Below are positions 34,733-43,162 of a stretch of DNA of 64,000 nt, in pieces. Within the stretch, counting starts at the first letter, position 1, and each line of letters begins with the position of its first letter. The translations under genes were made by a program, and so were the position numbers. The DNA is from Mycolicibacterium komossense. GTDB lineage: Bacteria > Actinomycetota > Actinomycetes > Mycobacteriales > Mycobacteriaceae. Where the stretch lies: the NCBI RefSeq assembly GCF_025822605.1, contig NZ_JACKTY010000049.1, forward strand, positions 310,001-374,000, read 5' to 3'. A model generated the notes under the pieces. The model was given only the letters and a program-made list of their open reading frames with translations, made no database searches and was not told the DNA's origin.

Positions 34733-35773
34733 TCAGTCCTCGGACGCCAATGGAAGTCGGACCTCGAAGCGCGCGCCGGTGTCAAGGTTGTGCGCCGAGA
34801 GCGTCCCACGGTGAGCCTGTACCAGCCCCGCGGCGATCGCCAACCCCAGTCCCGATCCGCTGGGCAACGACGAATCCGACCGCGGCACTCGGCCGTTGGA
34901 GCCGCGGTAGGCGACGTCGAAGACCCGAGGCAGGTCCGCCTCGTCGATACCGACACCCGTATCGTCCACCCGCGCCCAGGCTCCGTTCTCGTCGGCGCCC
35001 AGCGCCAGTTTGACCGTGCCGCCGGTCGGGGTGTGGGCGATCGCGTTGGCCACCAGATTCGACAGCGCCCGCACCAGTGCCCGGTCGCTGCCGATCACCT
35101 GCACCGGCTGGGCCGGCAGCGTGGCATGCAGGCGCACCCCGGCGCGTTCGGCGGCGATCCGATGCGCGGCCACCACATCATCGACGACCTCGTCGAGGGC
35201 GACCTTGTCGTAGACCGGGATGATCGCGCCCGCGTTGATCTTCGACATCTCGAACAGGTCATCGACCATCTCCGAGAGTCGGATCGATTCCTGTTCAATG
35301 TGTTTGGCGTGCTCACGGATCTCGTTTTCGCTGAGCACCCCGTCGCCGATGGCCTCGGATACCGCCCGGATGCCGGCCAGCGGGGTGCGCAGGTCATGGC
35401 TGACGAACGCGACCAGTCTGCGCCGGGACTGCTCGGCGGCCTGTTCGGAGTCGCGGATCTGCTGCTCCCACACCGTGCGCCTGGCCTGGTAGCGGCCCAG
35501 CATGATGGCGGCAGGGATGGTCACCACGGACACGATGACCAGCACCACGGCGGTTTTCTCGAATGTCTCGGTGATCATGAAGCCACTGGCCCCGAGTACC
35601 CCGGTGAAGGTGGCGACGACGGGGATGAGCGCGAGCACCACCATGCTGACGGCCAGCGACCAGGACCGCGCCAATCGGATGATGACGGCACCGGCCGCGA
35701 CCACGGGCACCGAACACACCAACGCCCAGCCGATGATCTCGGCGAGATCAGTCGGTGGCACGGTCATCGCCAC
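34733..35773 (-). CDS. Two-component sensor histidine kinase
   Basis: 346-aa membrane-bound kinase. Three to four N-terminal hydrophobic segments (10-32, 38-60, 75-95) with almost no extracytoplasmic domain, then a dimerisation helix with phospho-acceptor His126 (FVSHDLRTPLAGIRA), the N box NLVANAIAHTP, and G boxes DDTGVGI and GSGLGLAIAAG. It lies directly after the response regulator with a 26-base overlap. Probably senses a membrane-associated cue; the signal is unknown. Confidence 0.93.
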   Translation of the reverse strand: MAMTVPPTDLAEIIGWALVCSVPVVAAGAVIIRLARSWSLAVSMVVLALIPVVATFTGVLGASGFMITETFEKTAVVLVIVSVVTIPAAIMLGRYQARRTVWEQQIRDSEQAAEQSRRRLVAFVSHDLRTPLAGIRAVSEAIGDGVLSENEIREHAKHIEQESIRLSEMVDDLFEMSKINAGAIIPVYDKVALDEVVDDVVAAHRIAAERAGVRLHATLPAQPVQVIGSDRALVRALSNLVANAIAHTPTGGTVKLALGADENGAWARVDDTGVGIDEADLPRVFDVAYRGSNGRVPRSDSSLPSGSGLGLAIAAGLVQAHRGTLSAHNLDTGARFEVRLPLASED

Positions 35774-36461
35774 CGTTCGCCCCGCGCCACAGGTAGCCCC
35801 GGCCCCACACGGTCTGCACTCGGTGACTCTCGCCGAGCTTGGACCGCAATCGCTTGACGTGCACGGTCACCGTCGACATATCGCCGAAGTCCCAGCGCCA
35901 CACGTGTTGTAGGAGTTCCTCACGGGTGAACACGGTATCGGCGTGCGTGAGGAAGAACAGCAGCAGATCGAATTCGCGGTTAGTCAGCCCGACGGGCTTG
36001 CCGTGGACGTACACGGTCCGCGCCGCGGTGGAGACGCTGAGGTCGCCGACGCTGATCTCCAGCGGTAATGCCCCCAGCGGCGTCGGGGAGCGCCGCAGTA
36101 CCGATCGCACCCGCAGCGCCAGCTCGCGCGGACTGAACGGTTTGGTCAGATAGTCGTCCGCGCCCGCCTCCAGGCCGGCGATGCGATCGTCTTCCTCACC
36201 GAGGGCGGTCAGCAGAATGACCGGCACGCTGAAGTCACCGGCCTGGCGCAGGCTGCGGCACAGCGCCAGGCCATTCGGACCCGGCATCATCACGTCCAGC
36301 ACCGCCACGTCGATGCGTTCGCTGCCCAGCAGTCGCAGCGCCTCGGTACCGTCATCGGCCACCGAGACGTCCATCCCGTCGCGTTCCAGGTATCGGCGCA
36401 CGACATCGCGCACGACAACGTCGTCATCGGCGATCAGCACGCGGGCAGCCACGACACCCAC
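35748..36461 (-). CDS. OmpR-family response regulator
   Basis: 237 aa. The receiver domain has DDD at 12-14, the phospho-acceptor Asp56 (AVLDVMMPGPNG), and Lys in DYLTKPF; the C-terminal winged helix ends RLRSKLGESHRVQTVWGRGYLW. Partner of the kinase gene that overlaps it. ATG 36461 (MGVVAARVLIADDD). No obvious direct-repeat binding site was found in the 97-base divergent region. Confidence 0.95.
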   Translation of the reverse strand: MGVVAARVLIADDDVVVRDVVRRYLERDGMDVSVADDGTEALRLLGSERIDVAVLDVMMPGPNGLALCRSLRQAGDFSVPVILLTALGEEDDRIAGLEAGADDYLTKPFSPRELALRVRSVLRRSPTPLGALPLEISVGDLSVSTAARTVYVHGKPVGLTNREFDLLLFFLTHADTVFTREELLQHVWRWDFGDMSTVTVHVKRLRSKLGESHRVQTVWGRGYLWRGANGGDDRATD

Positions 36462-36558
36462 AGTAGCCGCGTCACCCCGGTTCGAAACGTCGCTACCAGC
36501 AGAGATGTCATTGAATCGTCACGCTTGCCCGAATCGTCCGCTGATAGCGTCGGGTGGC

Positions 36559-37212
36559 ATGCCCGAGTGTCCCGTCACGGTGGTGCTGCCCTGTCTCAAC
36601 GAGGCAGACGCGCTTCCCGGTGTGCTGGAAGCCATGCCACCGGGATATCGGGCTCTGGTGGTCGACAACAACAGCACCGACGAGACGGCGTTGGTCGCCA
36701 AGCGCTGGGGCGCCGAGGTGGTTGCCGAGTCGGTGCCCGGGTATGGCTCGGCAGTGCACGCCGGGGTGCTGGCGGCGACGACCCCGATCGTGGCTGTCAT
36801 CGACGGGGACGGGTCCATGGACCCCCGGGAGCTGCCCCGACTGGTAGCCGCACTCGATCGCGCTGACCTGGTGGCGGGCCGCCGTCGGGCGGTGGCCGGC
36901 CTGCGCTGGCCGTGGCATGCCCGCCTCGGAAACGCCGCGGTGTGCTGGCGCCTGCGCACCAAACACCACCTGCCGGTGCACGACATCGCGCCGATGCGGG
37001 TGGCGCGCCGGGCGGATTTGCTGGCCCTGGGGGTTACCGATCGTCGATCGGGGTACCCGCTGGAACTGCTGGTCCGCGCCGCCGCTGCCGGTTGGCGGGT
37101 GGTCGAACTCGACATCGACTACGGCCCGCGGACCGGAGGCAAGTCCAAGGTCAGTGGTTCCGTCCGTGGCAGCGTCGTCGCGGCCGTCGACTTCTGGAAG
37201 GCGATCTCATGA
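36559..37212 (+). CDS. Glycosyltransferase family 2 (Rv0539-like)
   Basis: 217-aa cytosolic GT-A enzyme resembling dolichyl-phosphate-glucose/mannose synthases. It has VVLPCLNEADALPGVL, VVDNNSTDETA, the DGDGSMDP metal motif (DxD-like) and the acceptor region RRSGYPLELLVRAAAAGWRV. ATG 36559 gives the family N-terminus. First of a four-base-overlapped pair with the next gene; counterpart of Rv0539. Confidence 0.88.
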   Translation: MPECPVTVVLPCLNEADALPGVLEAMPPGYRALVVDNNSTDETALVAKRWGAEVVAESVPGYGSAVHAGVLAATTPIVAVIDGDGSMDPRELPRLVAALDRADLVAGRRRAVAGLRWPWHARLGNAAVCWRLRTKHHLPVHDIAPMRVARRADLLALGVTDRRSGYPLELLVRAAAAGWRVVELDIDYGPRTGGKSKVSGSVRGSVVAAVDFWKAIS

Positions 37213-37880
37213 GCCGATACGACGTGACGGTGCTGGTGGTGGCGAAGGCGCCGGTACCCGGTTTGGCCAAGACCCGACTCGCAGCCACCGTCGGTGATCA
37301 GGCGGCGGCCGATATCGCGGCGGCGGCGCTGCTCGACACGCTGGACGCGGTGGCGGCCACGCCGGTCGCGGCCCGGGTGGTCGCGATGACGGGTGAGCTG
37401 GACCGGGCCAGCGCTGGGCCGGAGATCCGCCGCCGGCTCGCCGCGTTCACGGTGCTCGACCAGCGTGGTGACGGTTTCGCCGAGCGCCTGGTCAACGCGC
37501 ATGCCGATGCCGCTGCCGCGGTGGGTGATCGGCCGGTGCTGCAGATCGGGATGGACACCCCGCAGGTCTCGGCGGAACTGCTGGGCGCTTGTTCCCAGAC
37601 GTTGCTCGGCGCGCCCGCTGTCCTGGGGATGGCTCGCGACGGTGGTTGGTGGGTGCTCGGGGTCCGAAAGGCCGGGATGGCCCAGTGTCTGCGTGGCGTT
37701 CCGATGTCCACCTCGGAGACAGGTGCGTTGACGCATATGGCGTTACAGCACAACGGTTTCGATGTGACACTGCTTGTTGATCTGCACGACGTGGACACCA
37801 TCGAGGATGTCGATACCGTGCGCGACGTGTGCGCACCGGGTAGCCGGTTCGTCCACACCACGAGAATGGCTGGGGTGTAA
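37209..37880 (+). CDS. TIGR04282/DUF2064 nucleotidyltransferase-like glycosyltransferase (Rv0540-like)
   Basis: 223 aa. The start VTVLVVAKAPVPGLAKTRLA resembles the GT-A/nucleotidyltransferase N-terminus of the TIGR04282 family, and QIGMDTPQVSAELL carries the conserved acidic motif. The family is often seen beside GT2 and methyltransferase genes. ATG 37209 overlaps the previous stop (ATGA). Substrate unknown. Confidence 0.85.
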   Translation: MSRYDVTVLVVAKAPVPGLAKTRLAATVGDQAAADIAAAALLDTLDAVAATPVAARVVAMTGELDRASAGPEIRRRLAAFTVLDQRGDGFAERLVNAHADAAAAVGDRPVLQIGMDTPQVSAELLGACSQTLLGAPAVLGMARDGGWWVLGVRKAGMAQCLRGVPMSTSETGALTHMALQHNGFDVTLLVDLHDVDTIEDVDTVRDVCAPGSRFVHTTRMAGV

Positions 37881-37882
37881 CC

Positions 37883-38512
37883 ATGTTCGGCAATCTCTAC
37901 GAGCGCGCGCTGACCGGTGAACGATGTTCGTTGCGGCACCGCGACGGCAGTGTGCAACGCCTGCCCGTGCACAGCTGGTTGGGCGGGCGGTGGGCAGACA
38001 CTGTGTTCGACGACGCCCTGGTCGGCATGTGCAGCGGCCCGACGATCGACCTGGGCTGCGGCCCTGGGCGTCTGGTGGCCAGCCTGGTGCATCGCGGTGT
38101 CCCGGCCCTCGGCGTCGACCTGTCGCCGACCGCGGTCGGGCTGGCCCGCGACAGCGGCGCTCCCGCGCTGCACCGTGACCTGTTCGGCCCGCTGCCCGGC
38201 ATGGGGCGTTGGCACGCCGTGTTGCTCGCCGACGGCAATGTGGGGCTTGGCGGCGACCCATGGCGGGTGCTGCGCCGGGCCGCCGAACTGTTACGCGAGG
38301 GCGGTCACTGTTTGGCCGAGTTCGACACGGCCGTAACGGGTGTGAGCGTGGACTGGGTTCGGCTGGAGTCCAAGAAGACCATCGGGCCGTGGTTCCGCTG
38401 GGCGACGGTGGGCGTCGACGCCGCCGCGGAACTGGCCCGCGAGGTCGGCCTGACCGTGGTGGACATCCAGCCCATCGCCGGGCGCGTCATCGCGACGCTG
38501 GCTCCGTCCTGA
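37883..38512 (+). CDS. Class-I SAM-dependent methyltransferase
   Basis: 209 aa. The SAM-binding motif I TIDLGCGPGRLVASLV begins near residue 54, followed by GVDLSPTAVGLAR (motif II acidic). ATG 37883, two bases after the previous stop, so it is the third gene of the GT2 operon. The acceptor is probably a sugar- or lipid-linked intermediate; inferred from neighbours. Confidence 0.85.
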   Translation: MFGNLYERALTGERCSLRHRDGSVQRLPVHSWLGGRWADTVFDDALVGMCSGPTIDLGCGPGRLVASLVHRGVPALGVDLSPTAVGLARDSGAPALHRDLFGPLPGMGRWHAVLLADGNVGLGGDPWRVLRRAAELLREGGHCLAEFDTAVTGVSVDWVRLESKKTIGPWFRWATVGVDAAAELAREVGLTVVDIQPIAGRVIATLAPS

Positions 38513-38530
38513 GCGCCGGGAGTCACTTTT

Positions 38531-38553
38531 AAATGGACCTGTGGGTCCTTTTT
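38531..38553. promoter_or_regulatory. TetR operator, site A
   Basis: Palindrome GGACC-TGTG-GGTCC (38535-38548) flanked by AAAT on the left and TTTTT on the right, 38 bases before the TetR start. It matches site B at 39303 in 17 of 23 aligned bases, with identical 14-base core spacing. Probable autoregulatory operator. Confidence 0.6.
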
Positions 38554-38590
38554 GGCTCGGGCTGGGTGTGGACAACGGTAATGTCGAGGC

Positions 38591-39229
38591 GTGCTGGATG
38601 GGACGGACGAGCGACCGGCGGTCAAGCTCACCCGACGTGGGGCTGCCACTCGCTCGGCGATCATCCGCGCCGCGGCCGAACTGATGCATGTCAACGGGGT
38701 TGCGGCGACCAGCCTGGAGGAAGTGCTGACGGCGGCTGCGGTGAGCAAGTCGCAGTTCTACCGACATTTCGACGATAAGACCGACTTGGTGCACGCGGTG
38801 ATCGCGCTGCGCGCCGAGGAGACGATGGCCAAGCAGACCGAGCGCCTGCGTGGTCTCGATTCGTTTCGCGGGCTTCGGCAATGGGGTGATGCTTTTGTGC
38901 AGCGCAGCGCTTTGCGCCGAGGTGCCTGGGGTTGCGAGCTGGGGTCACTGTCCGCCGAGCTCGCCGACGTCGACGAGTATTCGCGGGCCCGGCTCGCCCA
39001 GCACTTCCTGGAGTGGGAGGAGCTGTTGTCCCAAGCCTTCGACCGGATGCGCGACCGAGGCGTGCTGCGCGACGATGTCGACTCGATGAGGTTGGCGATG
39101 GGGGTGATGGCCGCAGTTCAGGGCGGCTACCTGTTGGCCCAGACTGCCCATGACTCCGCGCCCATGGAGGTGGCGATCTCGATGGCGATCGACCACGTCC
39201 GCGCCCACGCGACCCAACCGACCGGCTGA
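38591..39229 (+). CDS. TetR-family regulator
   Basis: 212 aa. The N-terminal domain ATRSAIIRAAAELMHVNGVAATSLEEVLTAAAVSKSQFYRHFDDKTDLV is a clear TetR helix-turn-helix. The C-terminal region (TetR_C type, with LRRGAWGCELGSLSAEL) resembles the YcdC/CGMCC group. GTG start at 38591 with GAGG upstream. Near-identical palindromes precede both this gene and the molybdopterin oxidoreductase operon, so it probably represses itself and that operon. Confidence 0.9.
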   Translation: MLDGTDERPAVKLTRRGAATRSAIIRAAAELMHVNGVAATSLEEVLTAAAVSKSQFYRHFDDKTDLVHAVIALRAEETMAKQTERLRGLDSFRGLRQWGDAFVQRSALRRGAWGCELGSLSAELADVDEYSRARLAQHFLEWEELLSQAFDRMRDRGVLRDDVDSMRLAMGVMAAVQGGYLLAQTAHDSAPMEVAISMAIDHVRAHATQPTG

Positions 39230-39302
39230 ATTGCCCTTTCCTGGTGGTGGTTTCGTGACGCTGCGAGCTGTCCAAGGTCTGGTGACGTAAGTCTTACGGC
39301 CC

Positions 39303-39328
39303 AAAAAAGGACTTGACAGACCTTTTTT
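39303..39328. promoter_or_regulatory. TetR operator, site B, with -35 box
   Basis: Perfect 8-base arms AAAAAAGG and CCTTTTTT around ACTTGACAGA. The core GGACTTGACAGACC shares spacing and 9 of 14 bases with site A; a TTGACA -35 box (39313-39318) sits inside it, so binding would block RNA polymerase. It lies 75 bases before the leader ORF at 39403. Confidence 0.6.
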
Positions 39329-39402
39329 AGGGGAACACACTTGGCTCAAACGTCCCGGCTATCAGGACCACCGTCTGGCACGTGAAAGCGTGAAGGAGGA
39401 TT

Positions 39403-39456
39403 GTGTCCGGATTCACGAAACGCGACTATCGTTGCGGTCCAACGGAATTACTGTGA
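39403..39456 (+). CDS. 17-codon leader ORF
   Basis: GTG start with GAAGGAGGA 2-3 bases upstream, encoding VSGFTKRDYRCGPTELL, and TGA at 39454-39456 that overlaps the GTG of the oxidoreductase (39453). The junction implies reinitiation coupling. It has one Cys and no clear run of a single amino acid, so an attenuator mechanism is only a guess. Confidence 0.45.
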   Translation: MSGFTKRDYRCGPTELL

Positions 39457-40574
39457 CAACATCGTCGTTCTCGCGCCTGCGCGGCACCGCTGTCACCGCA
39501 CGCGTCGGCGTCTGGCTCGGTGTGGCGATTACCGTCTGCTTCCTCACCGGGCTGATCAGCCACTTCAGCCAACACCCGCAACCGTGGTTCCTGGCGGTGT
39601 GGCCGACTCGACCGGTCTGGTTGTATCGCGTCACCCAGGGGCTGCACGTCATCTCCGGCATCGCGGCGATCCCCCTGCTCGTCGTGAAGCTGTGGTCGGT
39701 GTGGCCCAAGCTGTTTGATCGCCCCGTCATCGGCGGTATCACCCGCCTGCTGGAACGCGGTTCGATCCTGGTGCTCGTCGCGGCGATGATCTTCCAGTTG
39801 TCGACCGGTCTGATGAACATCGCGCAGTGGTACGCCTTCCGGTTTTTCTTCACCACCGTCCACTACGCGATGGCCTACATCGTCGTCGGTGCGGTCGTCG
39901 TGCACATCGCGGTGAAACTGCCGGTCATCCGCCGGGCACTGGGCGAACCGTTGGAAGAGGCGACGACCGATGCGGTCACCGGTCCGAGTCGGCGCACAGT
40001 GTTGCGAGGAACCTGGCTGGCCGTCGGGCTGGCTACGGTTGTGACTGCGGGGCAGACGATTCCGTGGCTACGCAAGATATCGGTCCTGGCTCCACGCTCC
40101 GGTGACGGTCCGCAGGGCGTGCCGATCAACAGGTCTGCCATCGCCGCGGGCGTGCTGCGGAGCGCCCGTTCGCCGGATTACCGGTTGACCGTGGTGAACG
40201 GTCCGACGGCCAAGTCGTTCACCGTGGCCGAGTTGGCCGCGCTGCCGCAGACCACCCGGTCGTTGCCGATCTCCTGTGTCGAGGGGTGGAGTGTGAACGC
40301 CCAGTGGACCGGCATCGTGCTCGCCGATCTGGTGGCAGCGGTCGGTGGCACCTCCGGTGCCGACGTCAGGATGATCTCACTGGAGCCGCCGGGACCCTAC
40401 TCCCGCACGACGCTGCCCGCCCGGCATGCCAGGGATTCGCAGACGCTGATCGCCCTCAAGCTCAACGGCGAAACGCTCGACATCGACCACGGCTATCCCT
40501 GCCGCTTGATCGCCCCGACGAGACCCGGTGTGCTGCAGACGAAATGGCTTACCCGTATCGAGGTGGTGACGTGA
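39453..40574 (+). CDS. Membrane-anchored molybdopterin oxidoreductase
   Basis: 373 aa. Residues 15-170 hold four hydrophobic helices with histidines in a cytochrome-b561-like pattern (LISHFSQHPQ, VTQGLHVISG, VHYAMAYIVVGAVVVHIAV). A fifth hydrophobic stretch around a twin-arginine-like RRTVLRGTWLAVGL leads into the sulphite-oxidase-type molybdopterin domain (about 240-373; SCVEGWSVNAQWTGI with the Mo-ligand Cys, HGYPCRLIAPTRPG). It probably transfers electrons between a periplasmic substrate and quinone. The GTG at 39453 is chosen because it overlaps the leader stop; an in-frame GTG at 39390 lacks a ribosome site. Confidence 0.85.
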   Translation: MTTSSFSRLRGTAVTARVGVWLGVAITVCFLTGLISHFSQHPQPWFLAVWPTRPVWLYRVTQGLHVISGIAAIPLLVVKLWSVWPKLFDRPVIGGITRLLERGSILVLVAAMIFQLSTGLMNIAQWYAFRFFFTTVHYAMAYIVVGAVVVHIAVKLPVIRRALGEPLEEATTDAVTGPSRRTVLRGTWLAVGLATVVTAGQTIPWLRKISVLAPRSGDGPQGVPINRSAIAAGVLRSARSPDYRLTVVNGPTAKSFTVAELAALPQTTRSLPISCVEGWSVNAQWTGIVLADLVAAVGGTSGADVRMISLEPPGPYSRTTLPARHARDSQTLIALKLNGETLDIDHGYPCRLIAPTRPGVLQTKWLTRIEVVT

Positions 40575-41038
40575 TCGCGATCCGGGTGGTCCTGCTGCTG
40601 GCCGGTGTGGCCTCCGGGCTCTACGGGGTGTCGCTGCTGTGGGAGAACCCCCTCGAGGTCCTCATCCGCATCGTGATCTGGGCCGCCGCCGGTGTGGCCT
40701 TGCACGATTTCGTGTTCGCGCCGCTGAGTGCGGCGATCGGCTTCGCGGGCCGCCGGGTGATTCCACGATCGTGGTGGCCACCTGTCGCCGTGGCCGGGTT
40801 GTGCAGCGTCGTGCTGGTCCTGTTGGCGATTCCGGTGTTCAGTCGGCCGGGGGCCCACGCCGACAATCTGACGGTAGTCGACCGCAATTACCCACTGGGG
40901 CTGTGGATTTCGTTGGCTCTGGTGTGGGCGTGTGTGCCGGTCTATCTCGTCGTGACGCGGTTTCTACCAGTTCGTCAGGATGAAATGGTTCAGCGTCAGG
41001 GCGCCAAGCACGTTGACGGCCAGCCACCAACGGTGTGA
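40571..41038 (+). CDS. Four-TM membrane protein coupled to the oxidoreductase
   Basis: 155 aa with hydrophobic segments near 4-22, 30-50, 70-90 and 111-130; a basic C-terminal tail. Its GTG overlaps the previous stop, so it belongs to the same operon and may be a partner subunit. The last 25 codons overlap the convergent Rv0541-like gene by 75 bases, which is unusual but both frames look coding. Family not recognised. Confidence 0.7.
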   Translation: MIAIRVVLLLAGVASGLYGVSLLWENPLEVLIRIVIWAAAGVALHDFVFAPLSAAIGFAGRRVIPRSWWPPVAVAGLCSVVLVLLAIPVFSRPGAHADNLTVVDRNYPLGLWISLALVWACVPVYLVVTRFLPVRQDEMVQRQGAKHVDGQPPTV

Positions 41039-42328
41039 GCACGGCGGGAGCAACGCCGGGGCCGCGGTCAACCAGATCATGAACGGCAGCCAGATCCGTT
41101 CGGTCTCGGCCTTGCTCAGCATGGACATGTCCGCGCAGAGGATGGCTGCCAGTGCAGCCAGCACGATGAGGTTCAGCCCGGCTCGCTGCCGGATCGCGGT
41201 GAGATCGAAGGCCCGCCCGACACCGGCGACGCTGCCGAGCCCGATGGCGCACACCACCGACGCCAGATTCGCCCAGCTCCAGTACTGGAACGGGCGGTTC
41301 AGCGCAATGCCCTGCCAATAGCGGTGCTGGACGGCGTGGTAGCCGTCGAACCACCAGAACCCGGCGAACGCGAATACGGCCACCACCGCCAGCGCGGCGG
41401 GCACCGCGACCGCCAGCACCCGCAGTGCTGCCCGCCAGTTCGGCGCGCACGCCAGGATCGCCGCGGCCAGCAGTCCGATCAGCCCGAGGCCGTAGTTGAG
41501 GAACACCGCCCAGCCCAGCACCAGGCCCGCGCCAGTCGCTGCCAGCGCGGGAAACCGGACGGTTCGGCTGACCGCCAGCGCCAGCAGGGCCAGACCCCAC
41601 GCGGCCACCCCGGCGAAGTAGCCGTCGGCGGACACGGCGATCCAGATGGCCGTCGGCGCCACCGCCACGAAGGGCGCGGCGCGGCGGGCGGTCTCCTCGT
41701 CGGTCAGGGCGCGGACCGCGACGATGATCGCGGCGGCCGCACTCGATCCGATCAGTACGACGAATGCGCCGGCCCAGGCGCCGCCCCCGAGCCCGATGCG
41801 GTCCAGCCAGACGAACGTCAACAACGCACCGGGCGGATGCCCGGACACGTGGGTGATCCAGGAGTCCGGCTGGAAATCGGGGATCCGGCGGGCGAACGTG
41901 CGCAAGGCCTCCGGGATGTCGGTGATGGTCGGCACCTGGCGCAGGTATTCGTGCCGGGCGGTGAGCCGGCCCGCGAAGCCGAGCTGCCAGCCGTCGACCA
42001 TCGCCAGCGAGAACGCCCAGGCGGCCGAGGTCGCCCAGGTGAGCAGGGCCAAAGTCCGCCAGCGCAGCCGTTGCGCCACCGCGGGCCCCCACAGCACTGC
42101 GGCGACGCCGATCAGAATTGCGGGCCCGGTGCCCCATCCGACGTGGGCGTTCCACCAGCCGAAGATCGGCGCGGTATCGGCGAAGTCGTGGACCTGCTGG
42201 GGTGTCATGTTGATCAGCGGGGTGACGATCCCCAGGTGCAGATGGGGGACTACGAACGCTGCCACCACCAGAAGCACGGCCAGCGACACGGCGATCAGAT
42301 CACGGCGGTGCGCTTTGCGGGGTGTCAC
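40964..42328 (-). CDS. Polytopic GT-C-like membrane protein (Rv0541c-like)
   Basis: 454 aa with about eleven hydrophobic segments and a soluble loop after the second (DFADTAPIFGWWNAHVGWG; ARHEYLRQVPTI; HVSGHPPG). The architecture resembles mycobacterial GT-C mannosyltransferases that use polyprenyl-phosphate sugars, but I cannot point to the catalytic Asp confidently. GTG start at 42328 follows GGAAAGGC. Counterpart of Rv0541c by position. Confidence 0.75.
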   Translation of the reverse strand: MTPRKAHRRDLIAVSLAVLLVVAAFVVPHLHLGIVTPLINMTPQQVHDFADTAPIFGWWNAHVGWGTGPAILIGVAAVLWGPAVAQRLRWRTLALLTWATSAAWAFSLAMVDGWQLGFAGRLTARHEYLRQVPTITDIPEALRTFARRIPDFQPDSWITHVSGHPPGALLTFVWLDRIGLGGGAWAGAFVVLIGSSAAAAIIVAVRALTDEETARRAAPFVAVAPTAIWIAVSADGYFAGVAAWGLALLALAVSRTVRFPALAATGAGLVLGWAVFLNYGLGLIGLLAAAILACAPNWRAALRVLAVAVPAALAVVAVFAFAGFWWFDGYHAVQHRYWQGIALNRPFQYWSWANLASVVCAIGLGSVAGVGRAFDLTAIRQRAGLNLIVLAALAAILCADMSMLSKAETERIWLPFMIWLTAAPALLPPCSHRWWLAVNVLGALTLNHFILTNW

Positions 42329-42382
42329 GCCTTTCCACCCTATTGCCCGTGCGCTGCGGGCTCGCTGACGTTTCGATGACGT

Positions 42383-42431
42383 GATTTGGGCGTGCCCGGT
42401 TGCGCCCAGCGCTACTGAGCACGCCGAACTC
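42383..42431. repeat. 49-bp palindromic repeat, copy 1 (reverse orientation)
   Basis: Near-palindrome with outer arms TTGGGCGTGC and GCACGCCGAA. Read on the minus strand it matches 48152-48200 at 37 of 49 bases, including CGGCGTGCTC, CGCTGGG and CGGGCACGCC. It lies between the Rv0541c-like gene and the DsbA-like gene, both minus strand. Confidence 0.8.
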
Positions 42432-42444
42432 ACTGCTTATCGCG

Positions 42445-43119
42445 TCATCGCCCGAGGATCTCGTTGACCCGGCTCTCCAGCGCGGCCGGTGTGCTGATGT
42501 CGTAGTCCTCGCCGTTGATCCGCACCGTCGGCGTGGCGTGTACGCCGGTGGCTTTGGCCAGCTCACGCACTTGTTCGGCGTAGCGGCCGCTGGTGATGCA
42601 GTCGGCTACATCACCCTTGGCGCCCGCCTCCCGCGCGACTTCGGCCAGTTGCGCATCGGCCGGAAAGGTGGGGCCTGCCTCGCTGGGCTGGTCGGCGTAC
42701 AACGCGGTGTGGAACCGGCGGAAGGCGTCGGTCGAGCCCGCGGCGACACAGTAGGCGGCGCCACCGGCACGTGACGAGTAGTTCTGGTTCTGCGGTCGGT
42801 CCAGGATGGCGACCATGTAGTAATCGGCGGCGATCGCCCCGGAGTCGACCAGCTGGTTGACGGTGGGCCCGAACTGCTCCTCGAAGGCGCGGCAGTACGG
42901 GCACAGGAAGTCCTCGTACATCGACAGCACCACTTTGGGTTCGGTGCTGCCCGGCTTCTTGATCAGCGCACCGGAGGTGACCCGGATGCCCTTGGCTTCC
43001 CTCGGCTTCTGGGCGTTGTTTTGGCCGGAGGTGACGAAGTAGAGCACCAGGGCGACGGCACAGACAATCACCGCCACGGTCAACCCGATCTGGACGGCCA
43101 GCGCTGGCTTACGGTTCAC
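42445..43119 (-). CDS. DsbA-like thioredoxin-fold exported protein
   Basis: 224 aa. One N-terminal membrane anchor (residues 8-30) then a DsbA/thioredoxin domain with CPYC (Cys73/Cys76), the helical insertion with AAYCVAAGSTDAFRRFH, and cis-Pro in HATPTVRING. Probably an extracytoplasmic disulphide oxidase or isomerase. It has a third and fourth cysteine (AAYC and ADCI) that may pair. ATG at 43119. Mycobacterial DsbA-like genes often sit near VKOR; none is here. Confidence 0.88.
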   Translation of the reverse strand: MNRKPALAVQIGLTVAVIVCAVALVLYFVTSGQNNAQKPREAKGIRVTSGALIKKPGSTEPKVVLSMYEDFLCPYCRAFEEQFGPTVNQLVDSGAIAADYYMVAILDRPQNQNYSSRAGGAAYCVAAGSTDAFRRFHTALYADQPSEAGPTFPADAQLAEVAREAGAKGDVADCITSGRYAEQVRELAKATGVHATPTVRINGEDYDISTPAALESRVNEILGR

Positions 43120-43162
43120 GCAGCCAGGTTACGACCCCGGCGAATTGCGACTCCGGCGAACT

